38,026 nt of DNA. Origin: an uncultured Pseudomonadota bacterium (GTDB lineage Bacteria > Pseudomonadota > Gammaproteobacteria > Steroidobacterales > Steroidobacteraceae). Below the pieces are notes generated by a model that ran no database searches, was not told the DNA's origin, and was given only the letters and a program-made list of their open reading frames with translations. The stretch is from the NCBI GenBank assembly GCA_903938365.1, contig CAJACZ010000022.1:1-38026 (forward strand), read 5' to 3'. Made by a program: the position numbers and the translations under genes. Numbering within the stretch: the stretch's first letter is position 1; the number at the start of each line of letters is the position of its first letter. Of the stretch, positions 24,174-31,164 are shown one piece after another.

Positions 24174-25283
24174 ATGGCCGAAAAATCCGTAGACCGGTCC
24201 AGCGAGTACGTCCGGATCGAGGGCGTGACGCGGCGCTTCGGCGATTTCGTCGCCGTCGACAACGTCTCGCTCAGCATCTACAAGGGCGAGATCTTCTGCC
24301 TGCTCGGGGGTTCCGGCTGCGGGAAGACCACGCTGCTGAGGATGCTGGCGGGGTTCGAATCGCCGACCTCGGGGCGCATCCTCATCGACGGGCAGGACAT
24401 GGCCGACACTCCGCCGTACGAGCGGCCCGTCAACATGATGTTCCAGTCCTACGCGCTGTTTCCCCACATGTCCGTGGAGCGGAACGTCGCCTTCGGTCTC
24501 GAGCAGGAAGGGCTCTCGAAGGGCGAGATCGCGCGCCGTGTCGGCGAGATGCTCGACATCGTCAAGCTCGGTGAGTTCGCGCGGCGCAAGCCCCACCAGC
24601 TCTCGGGTGGCCAGCGGCAGCGGGTTGCGCTCGCCCGCGCGCTCGTCAAGCGTCCCAAGCTGCTGCTGCTGGACGAGCCGCTCGGCGCCCTGGACCGCAA
24701 GCTCCGCGAGCACACGCAGTTCGAGCTCATCAACCTGCAGGAACAGCTCGGCGTCACCTTCATCGTGGTCACCCACGACCAGGAAGAGGCGATGACCCTG
24801 GCCTCGCGCATCGGCGTGATGAACAAGGGCCAGATCGTGCAGGTCGGCACCCCCGTGGATATCTACGAGTTCCCGAACTCCAGGTTCGTGGCGGATTTCA
24901 TAGGCTCCGTGAACATGTTCGAGGGCCAGCTCGCCGAGGACGAGCCCGGCTACGTGCGGATCCGCTGCCCGGATCTCGAGGCGCCCGTCTTCATCAGCCA
25001 CGGCATCAGCGCGGCGCCCGATGCCCGCGTCTCCGTGGCCATACGTCCCGAGAAGATCTCGATGACCCGCGAGTCGCCTGCGGGCACCGAGAACCGCGCG
25101 GTCGGAACCGTCAAGGAGATCGCCTACATGGGCGACATGTCGGTCTATCTCGTGCGCCTGGATTCCGGACGGATGGTGCGCGTCACCATCCCGAACGTCG
25201 AGCGGCACGACGAGCGGATCGTATGGGAGGAGAGGGTGCACCTGTCCTGGGATCCCTCCAGCCCGGTTGTGTTGAGCCAGTAG
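24174..25283 (+). CDS. potG: Polyamine ABC transporter ATP-binding protein (SpuF/PotG-like)
   Basis: A 369-residue ATPase that powers the polyamine importer. The nucleotide-binding domain covers about residues 10-245, with Walker A GGSGCGKTT (near 44-52), Q-loop FQSYALFPHM, signature LSGGQRQRVALARAL, Walker B LLLLDEPLGALD and the switch histidine in VVTHDQEEA. A C-terminal TOBE-type regulatory domain follows (VAIRPEKISMTRE near residue 290). The gene starts 17 bases after the binding-protein gene and ends 3 bases before the first permease gene. Confidence 0.94.
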   Translation: MAEKSVDRSSEYVRIEGVTRRFGDFVAVDNVSLSIYKGEIFCLLGGSGCGKTTLLRMLAGFESPTSGRILIDGQDMADTPPYERPVNMMFQSYALFPHMSVERNVAFGLEQEGLSKGEIARRVGEMLDIVKLGEFARRKPHQLSGGQRQRVALARALVKRPKLLLLDEPLGALDRKLREHTQFELINLQEQLGVTFIVVTHDQEEAMTLASRIGVMNKGQIVQVGTPVDIYEFPNSRFVADFIGSVNMFEGQLAEDEPGYVRIRCPDLEAPVFISHGISAAPDARVSVAIRPEKISMTRESPAGTENRAVGTVKEIAYMGDMSVYLVRLDSGRMVRVTIPNVERHDERIVWEERVHLSWDPSSPVVLSQ

Positions 25284-25286
25284 CGC

Positions 25287-26297
25287 ATGGCGGCTTCCCG
25301 CGCTGACGCCCGGATGCCTGCGGCCCTGACATCGGGTCGGCTGGGGCCGCTGATGTCCCTGTTCTACCAGTACGGTCCGCCGCGCTGGTCCCGCTACGTG
25401 CGCGAGAACTGGTCCGGCCAGCGCGTCGTGATCGCGGTGCCGTTCCTCTGGCTGCTGCTGTTCTTCGTCGTCCCGTTCCTGATCGTCTTCAAGCTGTCCT
25501 TTTCGGAGGTCAGGGTCGCGATGCCGCCCTATGCCCCGCTGTTCGAATGGCTGGAAGAGGGGCGGCGCCTCGTCGCCACACTGGACCTGGGCAACTACGC
25601 TTACCTGCTGACCGATTCGCTGTACGCCAACACCTTCCTGTATTCGATCAAGGTGGCGGCCATCTCCACGCTGCTTGCGCTGCTGATCGGTTACCCGATG
25701 GCCTATGCCATCGCGCGCTCCGGCCCGACCGCACGCAACCTGTTCCTGATGCTGATCATCCTGCCGTTCTGGACGTCGTTCCTGCTGCGGGTCTACGCGT
25801 GGATCGGGCTCCTCAAGACCGACGGCGTGATCAACAGCGTGCTGCTGTCCATGGGCGTGATCGACCGGCCACTGACGCTGCTGTACACGGACTTCGCCGT
25901 CTACGTCGGCATCGTGTACTCCTACCTGCCGTTCATGATCCTGCCCCTGTACTCCAACCTCGAGAAGCACGACCTCACGCTGCTCGAGGCCGCGGCCGAC
26001 CTGGGCGCGCGGCCGATCCGGGCCTTCCTGTCCGTGACCCTGCCGCTGTCGATGCCGGGCGTGGTGGCGGGCTGCCTGCTGGTGTTCATTCCCGCGGTGG
26101 GCGAGTTCGTGATCCCCTCCCTGCTGGGCCGATCCGACCAGCTGATGATCGGCAAGGTGCTGTCGGACGAGTTCTTCGCCAATCGCGACTGGCCAGTCGC
26201 GAGCGCGGTGGCGATCGTGCTGCTGCTGCTGCTGCTGCTGCCGATCCTGCTGTTCCAGCGCTACCAGAACCAGGAACTCGCGGCGGCCCGGCGATGA
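25287..26297 (+). CDS. potH: Polyamine ABC transporter permease (SpuG/PotH-like)
   Basis: A 336-residue inner-membrane permease. Six membrane helices are predicted, the first at VIAVPFLWLLLFFVVPFLIVF after a cytoplasmic N-terminus of about 48 residues. The EAA coupling loop reads LLEAAADLGARPIRAFLSVTLPLSMPG (near residues 232-258) and contacts the ATPase. WTSFLLRVYAWIGLLK and VGEFVIPSLLGRSDQLMIG are typical of PotH. The first methionine lies 3 bases after the potG stop; later in-frame ATGs exist (for example MSLFYQYGPP), so the N-terminus may be about 22 residues shorter. The last helix includes seven consecutive CTG codons. Confidence 0.93.
   Translation: MAASRADARMPAALTSGRLGPLMSLFYQYGPPRWSRYVRENWSGQRVVIAVPFLWLLLFFVVPFLIVFKLSFSEVRVAMPPYAPLFEWLEEGRRLVATLDLGNYAYLLTDSLYANTFLYSIKVAAISTLLALLIGYPMAYAIARSGPTARNLFLMLIILPFWTSFLLRVYAWIGLLKTDGVINSVLLSMGVIDRPLTLLYTDFAVYVGIVYSYLPFMILPLYSNLEKHDLTLLEAAADLGARPIRAFLSVTLPLSMPGVVAGCLLVFIPAVGEFVIPSLLGRSDQLMIGKVLSDEFFANRDWPVASAVAIVLLLLLLLPILLFQRYQNQELAAARR
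26220..26240 (+). repeat. (CTG)7 trinucleotide run inside potH
   Basis: Seven perfect CTG triplets encode a leucine run in the last membrane helix of the permease. Changes in copy number would stay in frame and only alter helix length. It is probably a product of CTG leucine codon preference. Confidence 0.7.
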
Positions 26298-26307
26298 GGC
26301 TTCCGGC

Positions 26308-27156
26308 ATGAAATCACGCGGCTGGTTCCGGAATTCCGCCCTCGCGCTCGGGATGGCGTTCCTGTACGTCCCGATCCTCACCATGATCTTCTTCTCGTTC
26401 AACAACTCGAAACTCGTCACGGTGTGGGACTCGGCCAACTCGCCCACGCTCAAGTGGTATGGCCTGCTGTTCGAAAACCAGCAGATCCTCGGGGCCGCCT
26501 GGGTGTCCATCAAGGTCGCTGCGCTCACGGCCAGCGGCGCGGTGGTCCTCGGAACGCTGGCGGGCCTGGTGCTGGTCCGCTTCGGGGCCTTCCGTGGCCG
26601 CGCGATGCTCTCGGCGATGACCACGGCCCCCCTGGTGATGCCCGAAGTGATCACGGGCCTTTCACTGCTGCTGCTGTTCGTGGCGCTCGAGCAGCTCACC
26701 GGGTGGCCCGCAGGGCGTGGTGTGCTGACCATCACGATCGCGCACATCACCTTCGCGATGGCCTATGTGACCGTGATCATCCAGTCGCGGCTGGCGGGGT
26801 TCGACGATTCCCTGGAGGAGGCGGCCCTCGACCTCGGCGCGAGGCCCGCCAGGGTGTTCTTCTCCATCACGCTGCCCCTGATCCTCCCCGCGATCATTTC
26901 GGGCTGGCTGCTCGCCTTCACGCTATCATGGGACGACGTGGTGATCGCCCAGTTCGTGGCGGGACCGAGTTCCTCGACGCTGCCCATGGTGATCTTCTCC
27001 AAGGTCAGGCTCGGCGTCAGTCCCGATATCAACGCCCTGGCCACGATCATGGTGCTGATCGTCGCGCTGGGTGTCGTGGTGTCCACCCTGTTCATGAGGC
27101 GCCAGGAGCGACAGAGGTTGCGCGAGGAGCAGATGGCCCGCGCCGGAGAACCGTGA
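26308..27156 (+). CDS. potI: Polyamine ABC transporter permease (SpuH/PotI-like)
   Basis: A 282-residue second permease subunit, paired with the potH product. The N-terminus has a first membrane helix (ALALGMAFLYVPILTMIFFSF) followed by NNSKLVTVWDSANSPTLKWY, which is characteristic of PotI. The EAA loop is SLEEAALDLGARPARVFFSITLPLILPA, near residues 169-196. The C-terminus is charged and cytoplasmic. It begins 10 bases after potH. Its stop overlaps the start of ppgK (GTGA), so translation of the sugar kinase is coupled to the transporter. Confidence 0.93.
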   Translation: MKSRGWFRNSALALGMAFLYVPILTMIFFSFNNSKLVTVWDSANSPTLKWYGLLFENQQILGAAWVSIKVAALTASGAVVLGTLAGLVLVRFGAFRGRAMLSAMTTAPLVMPEVITGLSLLLLFVALEQLTGWPAGRGVLTITIAHITFAMAYVTVIIQSRLAGFDDSLEEAALDLGARPARVFFSITLPLILPAIISGWLLAFTLSWDDVVIAQFVAGPSSSTLPMVIFSKVRLGVSPDINALATIMVLIVALGVVVSTLFMRRQERQRLREEQMARAGEP

Positions 27157-27911
27157 GCACGGTGCTGCTCGGCGTCGATGTCGGCGGCTCCTCGATCAAG
27201 CTGGCGCCGGTGGACGTCGAGCGTGGCTGCCTCGCGGGTGCCCTCGAGACCCTGCCCCTGCCGCAACCCTCCACGCCGACCGCCGTCATCGAGGCCGTGT
27301 TGTCCTCCGGCTCCGCGCGCCTGACCCAAGGGCCGCTCGGGCTGGGGTTTCCCTCGGTGATCAAGGCGGGCAGGGCGCTGACTGCCGCCCACGTGCATCC
27401 CTCCTGGATCGGCGCCGACGCGGGCAGTCTGCTGCAGTGCGCCTCGGGCAGGCCCTGCACGGTGCTGAATGATGCGGACGCGGCGGGCATCGCCGAGATG
27501 CGCTTCGGGGCGGGCCGCGGCCTCGAGGGGGCGGTATTCGTGCTGACCTTCGGCACCGGCATCGGCTCGGCGCTGTTCATCGAGGGCCGGCTCCTGCCGA
27601 ACACCGAGCTGGGCCACCTGTCCATCCCGGGCATCGATGGAATGGATGCCGAGCAGTACGCGTCCGCGCGGACCCGGACGCGGCTCTCGCTGGGCTGGTC
27701 GGAGTGGGCGTCACGGGTGAACCGCTACCTCGCCGAACTGCAGCGCCTGGTCTGGCCCGAGGCCATCATACTGGGAGGCGCCGTGAGCGAGCACTTCGAA
27801 GAATGGGGTCCTTACCTCGACTCGCCGGCCCGGATCCTGCCAGCGCAGCTGCGCGTCCAGGCCGGGGTGATCGGCGCGGCGCTCGCGGCCGCGGCTCGCT
27901 ACACTCCCTGA
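27153..27911 (+). CDS. ppgK: Polyphosphate glucokinase (ROK family)
   Basis: A 252-residue ROK-family kinase with strong similarity to actinobacterial polyphosphate glucokinase. Matches are VDVGGSSIKLAPVD (phosphate loop), GPLGLGFPSVI, HPSWIGADAG, VLNDADAAGIAEMRFGAG (catalytic Asp), LTFGTGIGSALF and NTELGHLSIPG. The enzyme phosphorylates glucose using inorganic polyphosphate and often ATP as well. The ORF track begins the frame at 26424, but the GTG at 27153 overlapping the potI stop gives the family N-terminus and length. Nothing in known polyamine pathways needs this enzyme, so its place at the end of the importer operon is unexplained. The next gene starts 2 bases after it ends. Confidence 0.9.
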   Translation: MSTVLLGVDVGGSSIKLAPVDVERGCLAGALETLPLPQPSTPTAVIEAVLSSGSARLTQGPLGLGFPSVIKAGRALTAAHVHPSWIGADAGSLLQCASGRPCTVLNDADAAGIAEMRFGAGRGLEGAVFVLTFGTGIGSALFIEGRLLPNTELGHLSIPGIDGMDAEQYASARTRTRLSLGWSEWASRVNRYLAELQRLVWPEAIILGGAVSEHFEEWGPYLDSPARILPAQLRVQAGVIGAALAAAARYTP

Positions 27912-27913
27912 GC

Positions 27914-29110
27914 GTGCCGCAACTGGCGCGGGCGGAACCCATCTTGCGCAGCAAGCTTCCCGACGTCGAAACGACGATCTTCACCGTGATCTCCCGGCGT
28001 GCCGCCGAGACGGGCGCGCTGAACATCGGCCAGGGCTTCCCCGACTTTCCGGTCGATCCGCGGCTTCTCGAGGCGGTGTCGGCGGCGATGTCCGAGGGTC
28101 GCAACCAGTACGCACCGGGAGACGGTGTGCCTGAGTTGCGCGAGGTCATCGTCGACAAGCTGCGGCAGGCGCACGGCGTCGTCGCGGATCCCGGCTCCGA
28201 GGTCACCGTCACCTGCGGTGGCACCGAAGCCCTGTTCTCGGCGATCCTGGCCACGGTGTCGCAGGGCGACGAAGTCATCGTGTTCGACCCGGCTTACGAT
28301 TCCTACGAACCCGCGGTGCGTCTGGCGGGTGGACGCTGCCTGCGGCTGGCGCTGCAGGCGCCGGGTTTCCGCATCGACTGGCAACAGTTTCGCGCAGCGC
28401 TCACTGCCCGGACGCGCCTCGTCATCCTCAACAATCCGCAGAACCCGTCCTGCGTGGCGCATTCGCGCGCCGACCTCGATGCGCTGGCGGAGGCGATCCG
28501 CGACCGCGACATCCTCGTGCTCGCCGACGAGGTGTACGAGCACGTCGTGTTCGACGGCGCACGCCATGCCTCGGTGACCGCCCATCCGGAACTCCGCGAG
28601 CGCAGTTTCGCGGTGTTTTCCTTCGGCAAGACCCTGCATGCCACTGGCTGGCGCGTGGGCTATTGCGTGGCGCCGGCCGCGCTGTCGCGCGAGTTCCGCA
28701 AGGTGCACCAGTTCAATACCTTCACCATCGCAACGCCGCTGCAGCATGGGATCGCGCGGTATCTCGCCGCCCATCCTGAATCCTGGCGCGGCCTCGCGGA
28801 CTTCTTCCAGCGCAAGCGTGACCTGCTGACCGGCGCTCTGGCGGGCAGTGGTTTCGCACCCCTGCCGGCGAGCGGGACCTATTTCCAGCTCGTGGACTAT
28901 GCGGCCTTGTCCTCCGAGCCCGATCTGGCCTTCTGCGACCGGCTGATCCGCGAAGCGGGAGTCGCCGTGATTCCGCTCTCGCCGTTCTACGAGGCCCGTC
29001 CCCGCCTGACCCTGCTGCGGCTCTGCTCTGCGAAGCGCGACGAGACGCTGCTCGAGGCCGCGCGGCGTCTGCAGGTTTTTGCGGCGCGGCTGCGGCAGGC
29101 TGCGCCATGA
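27914..29110 (+). CDS. ybdL: PLP-dependent aminotransferase, YbdL-like (methionine/glutamine aminotransferase)
   Basis: A 398-residue class-I/II aminotransferase resembling E. coli YbdL, which transaminates methionine, phenylalanine and related amino acids. The N-terminus SKLPDVETTIFTVISRRAAE and LNIGQGFPDFPVDPRL are characteristic of YbdL and kynurenine/glutamine-transaminase relatives. Cofactor motifs: TCGGTEALFSAI, NNPQNPSC, LADEVYEHVVF and the PLP lysine in SFGKTLHATGWRVGY near residue 239, then HQFNTFTIATPLQ. The start is a GTG at 27914, two bases after ppgK. The following gene encodes an omega-amidase, which fits a glutamine-dependent transaminase making a 2-oxoglutaramate-type product. 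The physiological keto acid (for example 4-methylthio-2-oxobutanoate) is inference. Confidence 0.88.
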   Translation: MPQLARAEPILRSKLPDVETTIFTVISRRAAETGALNIGQGFPDFPVDPRLLEAVSAAMSEGRNQYAPGDGVPELREVIVDKLRQAHGVVADPGSEVTVTCGGTEALFSAILATVSQGDEVIVFDPAYDSYEPAVRLAGGRCLRLALQAPGFRIDWQQFRAALTARTRLVILNNPQNPSCVAHSRADLDALAEAIRDRDILVLADEVYEHVVFDGARHASVTAHPELRERSFAVFSFGKTLHATGWRVGYCVAPAALSREFRKVHQFNTFTIATPLQHGIARYLAAHPESWRGLADFFQRKRDLLTGALAGSGFAPLPASGTYFQLVDYAALSSEPDLAFCDRLIREAGVAVIPLSPFYEARPRLTLLRLCSAKRDETLLEAARRLQVFAARLRQAAP

Positions 29111-29129
29111 GCAAGCGCCGGACGCTGCC

Positions 29130-29906
29130 GTGACGCTGCGGGTGACGCTCCTGCAGCGGCCGCTTGCCTGGGAAGATCCGGCGGCCAACCTCGCGGCGTT
29201 CGACGCGGCGCTGGATCCGCTGGCGGGCGGCACGGACCTCGTGGTGCTGCCGGAAATGTTCACGACCGGCTTCAGCATGGATACCGCCGGGCACTGCGAG
29301 GACGAGTCCGGGCCCGGCGTGCAGTGGCTGCAGCACAGCGCCCGCCGCCTCGATGCGGCGGTCGTCGGCAGCGTGATGACCCGCGCCGGGGGCCGGCACG
29401 TCAACCGGGCATGGTTCGCACTGCCGGATGGTCGACTGTTCCACTACGACAAGCGCCACCTGTTCCGGATGGGCCGTGAGCACGAACACTTCGATCCGGG
29501 GAGCAGCCGGCTCGTGGTGGAATTCCGCGGCTGGCGCATCGCGCCGCTGGTCTGCTACGACCTGAGGTTTCCGGTCTGGAGCCGCCGTTCGCCCGACTTC
29601 GACTACGACCTGCTGCTCTATGTCGCCAACTGGCCGGCGCGGCGCTCCTTCGCATGGCAGTCATTGCTGGTGGCGCGTGCGATCGAGAACCAGGCCTATG
29701 TGGCCGGCGTGAACCGCACGGGCACCGACGGCCTCGGCGTTGGCTACGCCGGGCACAGCGCCGTGCATGATTTCCTCGGGGCCACGCTGGCGGGCGCCGC
29801 AGAGGTGGCCACCTCGGTCACCGCCGGGCTCGACCTCGCGGCCCTGCGTGGCTTCCGCGCGGGATTCCCCGCTCAACTCGACGCCGACCGCTTCACGATT
29901 TCCTGA
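29130..29906 (+). CDS. yafV: Omega-amidase, YafV-like nitrilase-superfamily hydrolase
   Basis: A 258-residue carbon-nitrogen hydrolase. The Glu-Lys-Cys triad is visible: Glu42 in LPEMFTTGFS, Lys108 in HYDKRHLFRMG and Cys142 in LVCYDLRFPVWS. The length and these motifs match YafV (256 residues), an omega-amidase that hydrolyses 2-oxoglutaramate or 2-oxosuccinamate to the dicarboxylic acid and ammonia. The ORF track begins at 29079; I chose the GTG at 29130, which gives the canonical MTLRVTLLQ start. It lies 19 bases after the aminotransferase gene and 13 bases before the next PLP enzyme. It probably removes the by-product of glutamine-driven transamination by the ybdL product. Confidence 0.9.
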   Translation: MTLRVTLLQRPLAWEDPAANLAAFDAALDPLAGGTDLVVLPEMFTTGFSMDTAGHCEDESGPGVQWLQHSARRLDAAVVGSVMTRAGGRHVNRAWFALPDGRLFHYDKRHLFRMGREHEHFDPGSSRLVVEFRGWRIAPLVCYDLRFPVWSRRSPDFDYDLLLYVANWPARRSFAWQSLLVARAIENQAYVAGVNRTGTDGLGVGYAGHSAVHDFLGATLAGAAEVATSVTAGLDLAALRGFRAGFPAQLDADRFTIS

Positions 29907-29919
29907 TGGTGACCCACCG

Positions 29920-31095
29920 ATGAAAAGAGAAACCCGAGTCAATCATCCGCCGCGTGTCGAGGTGCCGGCGGACAACCGGCCGCTGACGATGCCGATCTAC
30001 CAGAACGTGAAGTGGGAGTTCGAGAGCATCGAGGACACGCTGCAGGCGTTCCGCGGCGAGCGTCCAGGGTTTTTCTATTCCCGCGCCGGCAATCCCACCG
30101 TGCGGCAGCTCGAGATGCTGCTGGCGGAACTCCAGGGCCGCGAGGGCTGCCTCAGCTGCGCCTCGGGGGTCAATGCCGTGACCCAGGCGCTCGTGTCACT
30201 GACGCGCGCCGACGACCACGTGCTGTGCTTTGCCGAGAGCTACGGCCCGTCCCGCCAGGCGATCCGCCGCATGCTGGCGCGTTTCGGGGTCCGCCACACG
30301 ATGCTGTCCATAGACGACCTCGCGGGCGTCGAGCGCGTGCTGGCCGCCGAGCCCACCCGGCTCGTGTTCTTCGAAAGCCCGACCAACCCGGTCACCAAGA
30401 TCGCCGACATCGCGGCGATCACGCGACTGGCGCGCGCGCACGGTGCGCTGACCGTGCTCGACAACACCTTCGCCGGGTTCCACCAGCACGGCCAGTTCGA
30501 CGTGGACGTGTTCATCCACAGCCTGACGAAGTACGCCGCGGGCACCGGCGACGTGATGGGCGGGGCGGTGATCGCCAACCAGTCCGTGCTTGCGCAGATC
30601 CGGCCCGACTGGGATCTGTTCGGGGCGCAGCTCGACCCGCATGCCGCGTTCCTGTTGATGCGCGGCATGAAGACCTACTTCCTGCGCTATCGCGCGCAGT
30701 GCGCCAGTGCGCAGGCCGTGGCCGAACTGCTGGCGGCCCACCCCGCGGTGCGCAACGTGCGCTACCCGGGGCTCCCGTCCCATCCGGCTGCCGCCCTGGC
30801 GCGATCGCAGATGCAGGAGTTCGGCACGGTGGTCACCTTCGACCTGGTGGCCGGGGCCGAGGCCGGCCGGCGCTTCACCGAAGCCCTCGAACTGTTCGCC
30901 TGCACGGCGAGCCTCGGCTCGACCGAGTCGCTGGTGATGCCTCCGCAGCTGATGCGGCCGCGCGACTTTACTCCCGAACAGATGGCGTGGTCCGGCCTGG
31001 CGGAGGGTACGACGCGGCTGTCGATCGGGCTGGAGGACATCGCCGACCTGCAGGCGGACCTCCTGCAGGCGCTGGCCGTCGCTGAAGCGGCCTGA
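29920..31095 (+). CDS. Cys/Met-metabolism PLP-dependent enzyme (trans-sulfuration family)
   Basis: A 391-residue fold-type-I PLP enzyme of the cystathionine gamma-synthase / gamma-lyase / methionine gamma-lyase family. Motifs: MPIYQNVKWEF, YSRAGNPTVRQLE, CLSCASGVNAVTQAL, VFFESPTNPVTKIADI, TVLDNTFAG and the PLP lysine in IHSLTKYAAGTGDVMGG near residue 204, then FACTASLGSTESLVMPP. Exact reaction cannot be decided: elimination, replacement and sulfhydrylation enzymes share these motifs. The ORF track frame begins at 29740 but the ATG at 29920 gives the right N-terminus. It closes the rightward operon. With the YbdL-like aminotransferase and omega-amidase it suggests a small sulfur-amino-acid module. 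Confidence 0.86.
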   Translation: MKRETRVNHPPRVEVPADNRPLTMPIYQNVKWEFESIEDTLQAFRGERPGFFYSRAGNPTVRQLEMLLAELQGREGCLSCASGVNAVTQALVSLTRADDHVLCFAESYGPSRQAIRRMLARFGVRHTMLSIDDLAGVERVLAAEPTRLVFFESPTNPVTKIADIAAITRLARAHGALTVLDNTFAGFHQHGQFDVDVFIHSLTKYAAGTGDVMGGAVIANQSVLAQIRPDWDLFGAQLDPHAAFLLMRGMKTYFLRYRAQCASAQAVAELLAAHPAVRNVRYPGLPSHPAAALARSQMQEFGTVVTFDLVAGAEAGRRFTEALELFACTASLGSTESLVMPPQLMRPRDFTPEQMAWSGLAEGTTRLSIGLEDIADLQADLLQALAVAEAA

Positions 31096-31100
31096 GGCCG

Positions 31101-31164
31101 GGCGGCCGGGGGCGGCCGGGACAGCCGCTGCGCTCAGCGGCCGCGCTGAGCCGCTGCGCTCAGC
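31101..31164. repeat. GC-rich tandem and inverted repeats between the PLP enzyme gene and aceK
   Basis: GGCGGCCGGG occurs twice in tandem (31101-31120). It is followed by two copies of GCCGCTGCGCTCAGC with a 26-base period (31124-31138 and 31150-31164). Between them GCTCAGCG-GCCG-CGCTGAGC gives an 8-base-pair hairpin (31132-31151). The second 15-mer contains the aceK stop codon. No T tract follows. The region may act as a two-way transcription barrier between the convergent genes. Confidence 0.6.

Noticed and set aside
24048-26750. A 900-codon open frame on the minus strand across the polyamine importer genes.
   Set aside because: It is the antisense shadow of potF, potG, potH and potI, which have clear motifs. 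Its composition is low-complexity and rich in Arg, His, Gln and Asp, as expected from reverse frames of GC-rich genes.
30012-31085. A 357-codon overlapping frame inside the trans-sulfuration gene.
   Set aside because: It is a frame-shifted shadow without domains. The PLP enzyme frame explains the region.
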